From assembly GCA_963693285.1 (NCBI GenBank), contig OY848919.1, forward strand, positions 5,734,136 to 5,798,135: a stretch of 64,000 nucleotides of DNA, given 5' to 3'. Below are positions 1-11,560 of this stretch, one piece after another; within the stretch, counting starts at the first letter, position 1; each line of letters begins with the position of its first letter. The position numbers and the translations under genes are program-made. The stretch is from Xestospongia muta (Eukaryota; Porifera; Demospongiae; Haplosclerida; Petrosiidae). The notes beneath the pieces were generated by a model. The model saw nothing but the letters and a program-made list of their open reading frames with translations. It made no database searches and was not told the origin of the DNA.

Positions 1-1
1 T

Positions 2-2137
2 GGATTATCAATATATGCAGAGCCTATATTCTCATGTTATATCAACAACTCAGACTTTCTTAAATCTCCTAATGAAACAATGGAATATTATTATCAATAC
101 TTCAATTTTACCAAAACGAAATCAAATTCTTCTTTGCTTCAGTTTTCAACTATTCCACAAGCACTCATAGAAGGTGCTGACATGCAACCAACTCTACAAA
201 TATATCCAGGACAGGAAATTTATTACTGTATTTCAGCTAGAGATGCTCTTGATAGAAACGTTTATTCTACCATAGCAATTGATATTGTTAGAAAATATTC
301 AAAGCATACTATTCCTAAAACAAGAAAACTCTGGTTGTCTTTTGATGATCAAGAACAACTTATACAAGAAGGCAAAAATTGCACAGCCATTAGCATGACT
401 GTTCATAGAAATGATCAATCCAATATTATAATTAATGGAATGATTGTATTCTCTCTGTCCACACAACCAGCAATTTTAACAAAAAGTGTCAAAATACATC
501 CATGTCCACTGGGATTTAATTTGAATAAGATAGGAGTCTGTGAACTTTCATCTTCATTTGATAACTTGAGAAAACATTATCACATTACAGTCCCAATTAT
601 TGGTAATGTGAGTAGTCAAACAATAACAAGACTTTTTACATTTATCTCTTGGGCAGGAATAATAGAATATGAGAACAAAACACAGTTTGGTGTATCTTTA
701 GCTTGTCCAATTGGATATTGTAATAGCAATCACACACTACCTTACTTCTACAGTGGTGACTTATCATCTAATCAAAGCTTTAAATTGTCAGATGGTATTA
801 CTAACTATCATCCACCATTGTGTTTATATCAACGTGAAGGAACATTATGTGGTAGATGTAGTGAGGGATTAAGTGTGGTATTTGGATCTACAGAATGTCA
901 ACATTGTAGCAATGCTTGGATAACATCAGTAATTATTTATCTAGTCATTGGGCCACTTCTTATTTACCTGTTATATGCTCTTAAACTTACATTAACAAGT
1001 GGTACACTGAATGGAATTATTTTCTATGCTCAGGCTGCTAACTGTGGTTTGCTCGATATGTTAAGATATCACTACTTTAAATCTTCAATTGATCGATTAT
1101 CAGGATTTGCTATATTTATTATCCGTGTTTTGAATCTTGAGACAAACTATCCTAGATGTTTTTACAATGGAATGACAGAGTTATGGAAAGCTTTCCTTAC
1201 TTTTATGTTTCCACTTTATCTTCTAACAATAGTCATTGTCCTGATTATCCTCAGTCGTTTTTCACCAAAGCTTTCCAATAGAATAGCTCATTCCTCAGTA
1301 CAAGTACTGGTTACTGTTGTACACCTCTCATTCACAAAACTAATCCTTCAATTGATTAATGTAATGACATATTCTGAGGTTTACACATTCAATGATATAC
1401 ATTATGTTTGGTATTTAGATGGTACTGTCGAGTATGGTGGATACTCTCATTGTATACTAATGATAGTGACTCTGATAGTAGTTCTTGGTCTACTGTTACC
1501 ATATATACTTCTACTTCTCTTTGCTAAACCACTTAGACTGTTATCATGTACCAATAAGTACTTACGACCTCTTCTAGAAGCTATCCATGCTCCTTATAAA
1601 GAAGGTAAACAATATTGGTTTATATTGCGTCTTCTGTTACTTGGTGCTATGTATGGAGTATATGCCAAATATAGAGCTACTGACATTTATTCTCTCTTAG
1701 TCACAACAAATCTAATGTTAGTAATATTCCTTGTCATTCAAACATATATCAAACCATTTAGAAGTAAATTAATCTATCTTCTTGATAGTGGTTTGGTGAT
1801 GAACATAACAATTATTTACCTCACTTATTGGTATTTTTTCCTGAAGAAGGATCTTTTAATGATAAAAATAATCAGTTTTTCTTCTGTGTTTCTGACATTT
1901 ATTACATTAGTAATGGTCATTGTATATCATGTACTCTGGGTTTGCAGAAAGCTTAACACTGTAAAAAGATGGTTTGAAAGCAAATGTGAGAAATTTTGTT
2001 TGTGGTACATGAATGTCTCATCATTATTTTCTTGTAAAACAACCAGCAGACAACTACAATTTGAAGATGCCACTGGCTCATTTTATGGTTCATGCTCAGA
2101 GTTTAGAGAGCCTGTTCTAGGTCACTGCAGTGATTGA
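2..2137 (+). CDS. Beta-helix / Cys-rich / multi-TM surface protein, paralog A (5' end outside window)
   Basis: The frame is open from base 2, so the left window edge cuts this gene; the ATG at 80 is internal. What remains matches residues ~576 to the C-terminus of the 1288-residue paralog at 41296. It holds a beta-rich extracellular domain, then the Cys-rich neck (CPIGYC, then LCGRCSEGLS and ECQHC), then 8-10 hydrophobic segments from about base 925 to 1950, and a ~60-residue cytoplasmic tail ending in FYGSCSEFREPVL. No intron interrupts the frame. The Cys-rich neck followed by a multi-helix block suggests a plasma-membrane receptor-like protein, but no ligand or catalytic residues can be recognised. 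It carries residue choices shared alternately with each of the other three paralogs, consistent with gene conversion. The protein class is well supported; the function is unknown. Confidence 0.85.
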   Translation, partial: GLSIYAEPIFSCYINNSDFLKSPNETMEYYYQYFNFTKTKSNSSLLQFSTIPQALIEGADMQPTLQIYPGQEIYYCISARDALDRNVYSTIAIDIVRKYSKHTIPKTRKLWLSFDDQEQLIQEGKNCTAISMTVHRNDQSNIIINGMIVFSLSTQPAILTKSVKIHPCPLGFNLNKIGVCELSSSFDNLRKHYHITVPIIGNVSSQTITRLFTFISWAGIIEYENKTQFGVSLACPIGYCNSNHTLPYFYSGDLSSNQSFKLSDGITNYHPPLCLYQREGTLCGRCSEGLSVVFGSTECQHCSNAWITSVIIYLVIGPLLIYLLYALKLTLTSGTLNGIIFYAQAANCGLLDMLRYHYFKSSIDRLSGFAIFIIRVLNLETNYPRCFYNGMTELWKAFLTFMFPLYLLTIVIVLIILSRFSPKLSNRIAHSSVQVLVTVVHLSFTKLILQLINVMTYSEVYTFNDIHYVWYLDGTVEYGGYSHCILMIVTLIVVLGLLLPYILLLLFAKPLRLLSCTNKYLRPLLEAIHAPYKEGKQYWFILRLLLLGAMYGVYAKYRATDIYSLLVTTNLMLVIFLVIQTYIKPFRSKLIYLLDSGLVMNITIIYLTYWYFFLKKDLLMIKIISFSSVFLTFITLVMVIVYHVLWVCRKLNTVKRWFESKCEKFCLWYMNVSSLFSCKTTSRQLQFEDATGSFYGSCSEFREPVLGHCSD

Positions 2138-2179
2138 CCAAACAACTTTTTAATGTGTATATAATTAACAAGTTGCCTT

Positions 2180-2196
2180 TGTGTATGTGTGTGTGC

Positions 2197-2280
<84 letters not shown>
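2180..2280. repeat. (GT)n microsatellite, about 100 bp
   Basis: A nearly pure GT run with a few GC/AT interruptions begins ~45 bp after the stop codon of paralog A, in its probable 3' UTR. The same spot behind the other paralogs (about 13730, 28690 and 45205) has only ~20-30 bp of GT/GTAT repeat, so the tract expanded in this copy. The reading frames across it are simple-sequence artefacts. Confidence 0.95.
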
Positions 2281-3049
2281 ACCTATGTGAGTATGTATGT
2301 ATATATTGATTGGTTTTATTTGTATGTATTATATAATTATATATATAACAATCAGTCATAATTGTTGTATGCATAAAACTAGGAAAAGAAATTACACTTT
2401 CAAAAAAAAACAACAGTCAGACTTATCTAATATAAGATTCTGGAATTGACTGTGCCACAACCAAATGGTCTTACAGTTATAGGGAGTTATTTCTAATTAA
2501 AATATATATGCAATATGTATGTGATGATATAGTATTATGTTGTATATGTACATATTGCTTTATTGTAAGGCATAATGCTAACATTTTATCACATTTGATT
2601 GAAATAACTTCCACTAGCTAGTTATGAAATCGCAACAATAGAATAAACTAGTCCTATGCTTAACAGAATATGTTAGATCTAATTATTTGTATGCTATGTT
2701 ATGAATTATTATGTTTATTAAGGAACCATTAGCTCATGTGGTGACAGAAAAGTCTAGCTTGTACATTGTTGTACATTGAATTAATCCATATTCCCAAATT
2801 AATTATATATGACAAATATAGACTCCAGTTCTATTAGATTTAAACACTCCAAATAAATTCCATTCCAATTCTATTTTCTCTTCCCACTCAGTCTGCTAAT
2901 TTAAGACACTAGCTCATTCCTAAGTTAATGTACTGTTTACTGTTGTAACAACCTATTATTAGCAATACCCAACTATTAACTAAAAATATAGTACCAGGAA
3001 AGTTGACAGTAAAAAGAGTTTGACTCTACCCAAATAATGCAAGAATTAA
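2281..3049. other. 3' flank of paralog A, no gene seen
   Basis: AT-rich sequence. The part from about 2600 to 2850 resembles the 3' flanks at 13930-14100 and 45410-45560, so it belongs to the duplicated unit. I see no coding relic here. Confidence 0.6.
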
Positions 3050-5060
3050 CTCAGTTCTGTCAATATTATCCTGTCACATGATCTCATCTGCAAGTGATAA
3101 GTAACCATATTAGTAAGATTGACGTATACAGTGATTCTCCCACAAAATGGCTACTATAATATGTGTTTATAATGACACATCAGAGTTTCCTCCACAATAT
3201 CTCAATACCATAGAAGATACTGCAATGACTGACTACTTCATCTATACCACTCAAATGGGCTGACTACGATTGATATAAATTCATATAACTCTTAATATTA
3301 GTAGAATTTATATGTCTAATTCAACTCTTCATGCAGAAATGTTACAAAGCAACAAGAAAACTTTTAGAAGTGGCCTTATCCTTCATTAGATAAACGTTAA
3401 TAGCACTTTTCCAGAAAAGGAAAGTGTTTTACTCATATCTGATATACATATTAGTTATGCCTTCATATAACATTGATTACAACACTTATTTTAGAAATTA
3501 TTAATAAATTTCGTTGAAAAACAGCTGATATTAATAATAACAGTTATTAGAAAAGTACTTGTTGTCATTTTCTTTGGACAAATACAAACATTTTTTTACT
3601 TCATTTTCTACAGCAATTGATTGATAGCTAGCTATGACATTTGATAATGAGAAATGTCAAAACTGTCTTGTATGAAATAAAAAGCAATGTATATTAATAC
3701 AATAGCACATTTAGTAATTTTAAATATCTTTATTTATTAGAGGAGCTCTAATTAACTTTACTAATAATCCACTAAACTGATCATGTCCAGTCATTATATT
3801 ATTATTCATTAGTGTTCTACATGTACACAATTGTCTATTACAGATTCATAATACCTGTTATTGATGGACAGTATAATCAAGCTCAGGAAATTGGTGGAGC
3901 GATATATGCAAGTTCTTATATAGAAAATAGCTTATTACTAAAAAAATAACCTGTCATTAATATCACAAAAATATATTTCTTTTACAGAAAATGTAGCTAT
4001 TTTTATATCAAAGATTTTTATTTGGTGTCTGGTTATAAGTGTGATCTGTCAATAGTAAGACTCAATTTGTATGTCAATACCTGGGCTGGTTATATGAATA
4101 TGTCCAACACTTTGGTGTTTCAATTCAATATCAACCTGACCATTGTAATGGTAATGGGCTTTTTTGTAGTTATCAAACTGGTATATATACTTCAAAGAAT
4201 GAGACTCGTGAAACTCATGACTCACTGTGTTTATATCATTGTGTAGGTCCATTGTGTAGTAGTTGTAGGTTTAAAGAAGGACAAAACCTAGTATAGTATT
4301 TGGTTCTACAAATGTAGACAATGTAGCAACTGATGGTTGTGGATACTAGTCCTCTATGCAGTAGCTGGTCCTTTTCTTATTTACCTGTTATTTGATCTCA
4401 GACTTAGCAACTGGTATATTCAATAGAATGATATTCTATCATCAGCCTGCTAGTGTGATGATAATAGATATGTTGAGTGTTTACAATGGGAACACAATAT
4501 TTTTAAAAAATATATTAATTGTTTTACTTTCAATTCTAAATTTTGGATTTGGATTTCTTCTATGTTTGTATGATAGAATGACTGAGTTATTGAAAGCTGG
4601 TCTTAATTTACTGTTCCCACTTTATTTGGTCCCAATAGTTGTTGTCCATATTATTTTCAGCTGATTTTCTCTAAGGCTTTCCAATAAAATAGCTGAATCC
4701 TCAGTTCAAGTACTAGTTATTGTTGTACACCACTCCTTTGGACGACTATTAAATACAATTATCAATACCCTTACACCAGCTAAAATCTTTACTTCAGAGC
4801 AGACAAATCATGTAATCTATTAGGAAGGGCCTGTTCAATATGGTAGTAAAGATAATGACGTTATTGGTTGTATTTCCTCTCCTCTTATCCTATGTTCTCC
4901 TTCTTCTCTGTGGTAAACCTCTTAGAGTTTGGACATGTACCAATGACCTGTTTTATTGTACTGGTCTATCATTGACTGTTTATTGCAGAAGAACTAAAGA
5001 AAATAGAAAGAAATGTCAATAACATTAATTTATCAATACTCATCACATTGTAATCAAGAA
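3050..5060 (+). pseudogene. Decayed beta-helix/multi-TM family member, subfamily 2-like
   Basis: Order and wording match the family but every frame is broken. Bases 3140-3510 resemble the beta-helix start of the intact genes: a TGTGTTTATAATGACACA stretch, then the ACTGCAATGACTGACTAC and GATATAAATTCATATAACTC stretches in the right order. About 3880-3905 encodes a GGAI-type repeat. Bases 4020-4340 retain the Cys-rich neck with frameshifts and stops. Bases 4360-4970 hold the first membrane helices (the frame at 4392-4664 keeps NGNTIFLKNILIVLLSILN-like text). The rest jumps by deletion to the last helix and tail at 4950-5040. Wording such as DMLSVYNGN groups it with the pseudogene at 7042, not with the intact genes. 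Confidence 0.75.
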
Positions 5061-5479
5061 TTCTTGTAAAGCAGATGTTCTAAATCAATAGTAATCTTAT
5101 ATGATTATATATATCAACTGGGTACATTTATATTTGTAGTTCATAACAGTTATGAATCAGTGTATTCTGCTATTGGTTGTTTATCCATGCACTATTTAGG
5201 GTTAGCATTATATATTATAATAGAATTGACTGGTATGTTTTTCTGAATGTTAATAAAGTAATTCCCAAGAATCTAACAATGAATGATTTAGGAAAGGCTA
5301 AAACATTAGCTATTTCAATGATGAAAAACCTCAGTCAATTTCAGAGCTGATAAGATTTCTGTATATGACAAATCAGAGCTCTCTCATCCCTTACTTGTGG
5401 TGCTAAGTACTTAATCAGCATGGTTGCAGGGATCTCATCAAGAGGAATCATTACAACCAAATATTCTGGCTCTTTATGA

Positions 5480-6030
5480 CCTCAATATTAACACTAAGAT
5501 GTGTTCAAATGAATGGCTTATGTAAACTTTCATCTTTATTAAATAACTGCATTAGAAAACATGACACATTCACTCAACCAATATAAGTAATCAGATTATC
5601 ACAAGATCAGTAATGACAAAATTTAGGACAGGAATAATTAAACAAACCAAAAGGAGAATTTTGTGTGTCAATAAGTTGTACTGTTGGATTCTGTATAAGA
5701 CATTGGCCTATTTCGATAGTGGTGACTTACTGTCAAATGGTATCACTCACTAACTATCATTGGGATACAGCAAAACCACTTATAGTATTATTTTTACTTT
5801 TACAAGCCTACTTTAAACCATTCAAGAATGCACTAGTCAACAGTTTGGATTGTTAAATGATGTTGTTTAACTTGATCTTTTGTGTACTACAACATGTATT
5901 TTTCTCTAATTATCAAGAGGCAACAATTGCAGTATAACCACTGTCTCAGTCAGCATTACCTTTATAGTTCTTGTGTTGTTCCTTTTCTACCATGTTATCT
6001 GCATTAAAGGCATATTTGTTGATTGCAACA
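5480..6030 (+). pseudogene. Second decayed family fragment (middle domain joined to late TM helix)
   Basis: Bases 5515-5570 resemble the GVCELSSSFDNLRKH block of the intact proteins. Bases 5675-5760 resemble the CPIGYC...YFYSGDLSSN..YH block. Directly after that, at 5770-5860, comes the late helix text LLQAYFKPFKNALVNSLD. The first six or so helices are missing, so an internal deletion is implied. Stops and frame changes throughout make it non-functional. Confidence 0.65.
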
Positions 6031-7004
6031 AGTTACATTTTCATTATGACATTAAACATCATAATTATGTATTGGTGAGCAAAGCTCTTATGATTTAAGA
6101 AACTTGTTGAGAAACAACTGTTAATATGAGAACAATATTTTGTGAATTTTAATTCTCAACATTAAAGTCATCAGATTTCAATTTTCAACATTGATTAGTT
6201 TAAATTTGTGAACTCTATTCTAGTGACAAATCTCTACATTTCCAGCCATACTATAGTCATTCGATGATGTTTTACATATTGACAAATCATGATACATGTA
6301 ATTACTGAACAGTATTATGTTTTCACATCTTAAGTTTCTATTGACTTTATTATCTTGGTTAATAACCTTTACTACCTTGTATTGCAGTCATGTGATTATT
6401 TTAGACCAGTCATGTGACAATGTTTTTGTTAATAAACGTGTGCATTATTTATACCTATTACAGAGTAGTTTTAAAGATATACACATAATCAACATCACTC
6501 ATGATATTATTCTTAGTTGACAAACACACTCTATACCATTTAAGATTACAAGAAGCCACTAATTAAAACAATCATACTATGAGATATTTTTTTGACTAAT
6601 ATACAAATGTATATCTTCAATGACATACCATACAATACATATAGCACAATTGTTTATGATGAGTGCATATTTTAATAGACTAACATTCAAATTAAACATT
6701 CTTTCATAAAGTAAATTCAGAGTTGTATACTTAATTTAATTTTTAGTTTCATTGATGAAGTGAATAAACACATAACCATCTCTGACATAGTTGAGTGTAG
6801 ATCTAGAGCCCAAACAATCAATTGTCAAGACATTTCAAAAATGTGTTATTATTCACTCATGTTTTGGTTGAATAGGGATTTCACTCTTAAAACATCCAAT
6901 AAATGAATATATTATTATTTTAAGTAGTTGATATAATTTAAATATACTTTCAATGTTGTTTTTAAGACAAGTCACCAACTATTTTCAATATAGATACTGG
7001 ATGG
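6031..7004. other. Intergenic; one unassigned short frame
   Basis: Mostly unrecognised AT-rich DNA. A 67-codon frame at 6317-6520 begins with a hydrophobic, signal-peptide-like stretch. It has no other support and may be chance or a relic of a signal peptide exon. Confidence 0.4.
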
Positions 7005-7012
7005 TATATAAG
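7005..7012 (+). promoter_or_regulatory. TATA box of the subfamily-2 pseudogene
   Basis: TATATAAG lies 30 bp before the ATG at 7042. The short distance implies a very short 5' UTR or a start downstream. The motif differs from the TATATATAG used by the main subfamily. Confidence 0.45.
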
Positions 7013-7041
7013 CAAAAATATCTGGTTACAAGTTTTCTGCC

Positions 7042-8481
7042 ATGAAAATGGCTCTACAGACCACTACTTTGATGCTGTCTTTTCTTTCTCTACTACTCCT
7101 GAGTAGTTATTGTAATGGAGACAGTAATAATACATATCATGTTAACTCATCTTCAGATTTAGAGCAGTACCTGTGTAACACAACATGATCATCTCAATAC
7201 CTTGTCTTCTTATTAAACAGTTCTAGATTTTCTCTACCTAGTTTCCCAGCTGCTTTAGTTGTCAATTTTACATCGCAACATTGTCCTTTAGGTTTTGCTT
7301 GGCAAAATGGAACACATCAATGTAGGTGCTCATCAGCTTTTTATAACAACAATTTTAAATTGGTTTTGGCTATAAGTCTGATTGTGATATCAATTACCTG
7401 TCAATAGTTAGACCTGGTATATCTGCTAATGCATGGGCTGGTTATATGAATACATCCACAGGTTTTGGTGTCTCAATTCAATGTCCACTTGGCTATTGTA
7501 ATGGTAATGGATCCTTTTTTGCAGTTATCAAACTTGTATATATATTTCAAAGTATCATACTTGTGAAACTCATGACTCACTGTGTTTACATCATCGTGTA
7601 GGTCCACTGTGTAGTAGTTGTAATAGGCTTAAAGAAGATCAAAAACTAAGTGTGGTATTTGGTTCTACAGAATGTATATAGACAATGTAGTAACTGGTGG
7701 TTGTGGACAGTAGTCCTCTATACAATAGCTGGTCCTCTCCTTATTTACCTGTTATTTGCCCTCAGAATTATATTAACAACTGGTATATTCAATGGAATTA
7801 TATTCTATGCTCAGACTGCTAATGTGGGGATAATAGATATGTTGAGTGTTTACAATGGGAACAATGGAGTTTTGAAAAATATTTTAATTACTTTACTTTC
7901 GTTTTTAAATCTTGGACTTGGATTTCCTCTATGTTTGTATGATGGAATGACTGAGTTATGGAAAGCTGGTCTCAATTTACTGTTCCCACTTTATTTGCTG
8001 ACAATAGTTGTTGTCCTCATTATCTTCAGCCGTTTTTCTCTAAGGCTTTCCAATAGAATAGCTAACTCCTCAGTTCAACTACTAGTTACTGTTGTACACC
8101 TCTCCTTTAGACGACTATTAGGTGCAAAGTAAATTTATTAACATGTTAGACTGTTGGCTCCTTTTCAATCTTGTCTACATATACTTCACAATTCAGCATT
8201 TAGAAATAACAGTTTATAGTATATTAGCTATCTTCCTGTTCTTCATGACCTTTTTTGTTGTACTGGTCTGTCATTTGCTGTTTATTACAGGACAACTAAA
8301 GAGAATAGAAAGAAAAGTCAATGACATTTGCACAAAAATCTATCAATATTTGTTGCATTTTAATCATAACAACCACTACCATGGTAACCAAAGATCTCAT
8401 CGTTTACCATTACAAGATGCTAATGATTCCTTTTATAGTTCATGTGATAACTTCAGAGAACCAATGTTGGACTCAAACTAA
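7042..8481 (+). pseudogene. Subfamily-2 beta-helix/multi-TM gene, broken and internally deleted
   Basis: The start is intact: ATG at 7042, a Leu-rich signal peptide, then the family N-terminal text NSSSDLEQYLCNTT. A TGA at 7186-7188 replaces the Trp codon (TGG) found in the intact paralogs. Almost the entire beta-helix is missing: the text jumps to a CPLGF-type Cys block near 7285. Frameshifts follow in the neck (7380-7650). The helix block is open from 7650 to 8132. A second deletion of ~130 codons there joins helix 5 to helix 9, and the last two helices and tail are open from 8122 to 8481, ending FREPMLDSN. The tail keeps the family motif, so the decay is fairly recent. An AATAAA follows at about 8592. 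Confidence 0.85.
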
Positions 8482-8934
8482 AGCACACAAAATGTTTTTG
8501 TTAATATACAATGACCAGTGCCTTGCACTCCTATTGTTTATATTGTATTTTTTGTTATTGTAATTATTAATAATGTTGTGTGTTAATTACATAATAAAAA
8601 TTCAATTTGGTTGTCTTATACATGTTTTACTGTTATTGACCTAAATTTTTATAAGTTGTTTAGTCATATAATATACTTATATTAGTGTCATCAAGGGATA
8701 CTGATAACTACATCAAATTGTTAATACAATATTAATGTTGAGTAGGTGACTATACATTATCCAATTATGTATATCATTTGCTATTTATTAAGAATTATTT
8801 TTTATTGAAAGTCAGTAAGGGAGCTTGGAGAATTCAATTTAGACATAACTTCCGTTTATGCTCAAAACTTTCTAACTTATTTATTAAAATTTATTTTCAA
8901 TTTCAGTAATAAAAGTAGTAAATAGTTATTACTT
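8482..8934. other. 3' flank of the subfamily-2 pseudogene, no gene seen
   Basis: Contains an AATAAA at about 8592 as possible poly(A) signal. I recognise nothing else. Confidence 0.5.
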
Positions 8935-9970
8935 TGTTATATACTATCAAACTCACATTAACAAACGGTATACTTAATGGAATTTTTTAAGGAATAAGTA
9001 GATTTGTTGCAGTTATTTACTAAAAATGATTTAGCAAAGATCTCCAAATTAACTTTTTCATCATAATGAATGTATAACTTGGCTATCCTCTGTGCTTTTA
9101 GAGTTATGGAAACTGGTCTCAGTTTACTATTTCAACTCTATCTCTTGACAATAGTTGTTGTTCACATGATACTCAGTTGTTATCATGTCAGATGTTGCAA
9201 TAAAATACCTCACTGATCAGTCCAAGTACTTGTTGCTATCATATTTATCTCCTTTTCAAAATTGGTGCTAGCTGTTATTAATCTCTTTACATAGGCTCAC
9301 ATTCACACTGCAAAAACAACTTCCAATGTTTAGTATTGGGATGGCTCAGTAAAATATGGTGTTGGTTCATATCTCATTTTAATGATTATCACATTAATAT
9401 ACAATTGTTACCTCTCTCTTACCACACTTTGTTCTTTGCTCATCTTTGCTGGACCAATACAGTGTACAAGAGTAAATGAATATGTCTGACCTCTACAAGA
9501 AGAAAAGAAGTACTGGTTTGTAGCTTAATTTTTTTGTTAGTGAGTACATGTATTTTTTATACATACTACAAATAGTAAATTATTTTATAACATATATGAT
9601 AGCAACACCAATAATGACATTATTCTTACTTTTACAAGTTTATACTTTAAAATATTCAAGAACACATTAGTCAGTATACTAGATTACTCAATGATCTTTA
9701 ACTAAATTTTTATGCTTATGACAAGATGGTTTTCTTGATAATTGTCAAGATGCAATAATCAAAATAATAATATTCACCTCTGACATCATTACAATTTTTA
9801 AAAACTTTTTCTGCAATGTTCTTTGGGTTTTAAAAAAGAAGGTTTCCTTAATACAAACATTCTTCATTTCATTTACTATAATTATAAAAAAAGGTCAGTT
9901 GTTGATGGGCAACAATGTTCTCAAATGCAGTGATTCTCTCTATGGTTTAAGTCAAATTACAGAGTTATTT
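8935..9970 (+). pseudogene. Subfamily-3 multi-TM relic
   Basis: Begins with KLTLTNGILNGI-like text. It continues through FPLCF..ELWKTGLSLLFQLYL (about 9080-9160), the region before the late helices with YWDGSVKYG-like text (about 9335-9365), and LLLQVY..KYSRTH-like text (9625-9680), and ends in the tail motif coded by GTGATTCTCTCTATGG near 9940. Stops and frameshifts are frequent. The same relic type recurs at 20490, 22805 and 39344, always just upstream of a main-subfamily gene or its 5' fragment, so it is part of the ancestral duplicated unit. Confidence 0.7.
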
Positions 9971-10113
9971 CATAATTCTCTTTCTTAAGGTAACAAGAGG
10001 CAAAACATTAATTTTCATAAATATTAAAATTATATTATTAGATTATTTACTTGTTTATTTTATATTTTGTAAGTAGTATTGTAGATGTCAAGGGAGTTAT
10101 ATTAAATATAATA

Positions 10114-10364
10114 TGTGACCAGATTTGCAATAAGGGATCACTTCTGGGAAAACATTTATGACATGATGCATGAAAAGGACAAACATTAAAACATCCCAAA
10201 AACTGTTTTATCTACACACAGCTGCTATATATTCACAACTGTTCATAGTAACTGCATGTATGCATACAAAGCTGTTTTTAGAGTGTTTTAACAGTTGTCT
10301 TTTTTCATAGATCTCGACACAAATGCTTTTACAGAAGTGGTCCCTTATTGAAAATCAGGTCACA
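10114..10364. mobile_element. TA-flanked inverted-repeat element (MITE-like), 251 bp
   Basis: The ends are inverted repeats of about 33 bp: TGTGACCAGATTTGCAATAA on the left, against the reverse complement of TTATTGAAAATCAGGTCACA on the right, with ~3 mismatches. A TA lies on each side (10112-10113 and 10365-10366). The equivalent flank upstream of the 24.8-kb gene (about 23690) lacks it, so it is an insertion. There is no coding capacity. TA target sites suggest Tc1/mariner-type mobilisation; the family is not identified. Confidence 0.8.
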
Positions 10365-10689
10365 TATGTTTTGCATGATGTTGCTTTGGTAGACAATACT
10401 GTTTTGAGAGTTACAGCTTTCATTTTTATAATGACAATGGACATCGTATGAATTTATTGTCCAGCAGAAATTGCTAGAAACAATAGTGATTTATACAAAC
10501 ATTGATAATAATGACTAAAATAACTGTTAGTATGACAGGAAGATTTTGTGAATTTCCTAATTTGCTTAAGTCACCATATTTATGATCTCAACAATGAGAT
10601 ATTCCCTATAAGATAATAATATATAATATATTATATTATATATATTAATAGATCTTTGTGAAATTGTCACCTGGATAGCATAATCCATA

Positions 10690-11560
10690 ATGGATCAGTT
10701 TATATAACTGAGTCACATGTTATTAATAATAGAGGTAGTTTTGAAGGTGGTATGTTTATTTTACAATATCACACTATTGGTGTCACTAACACAACAATTA
10801 CCAACACAGTTTTAGTCATAACATTAACTTTGAGCACTGTCATGGGGCACCCATTGTGTTTTATTGGTGGTATTCATTACCTGAATATAAAAACGAAAGA
10901 AGATTAACACCACTTTATTTTTTAACACATCATTTTTAAAACACGAAGGTTTTGAGACCAGACAAATAAGCAGTTTAGACTATGGAGCTGTCTATGTTGG
11001 TATTGCCAATCTTGGACTTGCTCGTCTAAATATTTATTTTAGTGGATGTACATTTATAGAAAATTTTGTTGCAAATACAGGAGCTTGTCTATATGTCACA
11101 ATCTAACAGTTTGATGACAATACAGGTGATGTCTCTATTACATTGGACAGTACTATTGCAACAAAGAATTCATAATATACTGGAATCCCATTTGTATCAT
11201 CAGCTGGTATATTTTGTTTCCAAAGAATTGCTAGAGTTGACATCACTGGGACATCTATCGTCAGTAACAATTAAGGATCAGTTATAAGTTCTCAAGGCTC
11301 AAATGTCTATCTATCTGGTAATTTAACTTTTAATAATAATCACCCCACAAATGGTGCTGCAATTGTTATCGTAGGCAACTGTCAATTACATTTTATGAGC
11401 GAAGTTATAGGCAAGTTTACTAATAATTGGGCTGAGTTAATGGGAGGAGCTATACATGCTAGAGGTGATGGAAAGTGCGCCATACAAATTGACTCAAATG
11501 TTGAACAAGTAATGTTCTCAGACAATGAAGCAAGAAGAGCTGGAATATCAATATAATTAT
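10690..11560 (+). pseudogene. Broken beta-helix half of paralog B
   Basis: Aligns collinearly with 25700-26565 of the intact gene. It starts abruptly inside the beta-helix, so the promoter, signal peptide and first ~290 codons are absent. Damage includes a 2-base loss near 10815, TAA codons near 11104, 11174 and 11272, and a 4-base insertion at about 11554. The insertion shifts the frame just before the second half. The AT-rich palindromic stretch at about 10605-10655 lies next to the truncation point. Confidence 0.85.

Noticed and set aside
2134..2413. Frames on both strands across the GT repeat (Val-Cys and Thr-His runs)
   Set aside because: Pure products of dinucleotide repeat; no family or start context.
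6317..6520. Small secreted protein gene
   Set aside because: Only a hydrophobic start; no paralog, promoter or poly(A) signal supports it.
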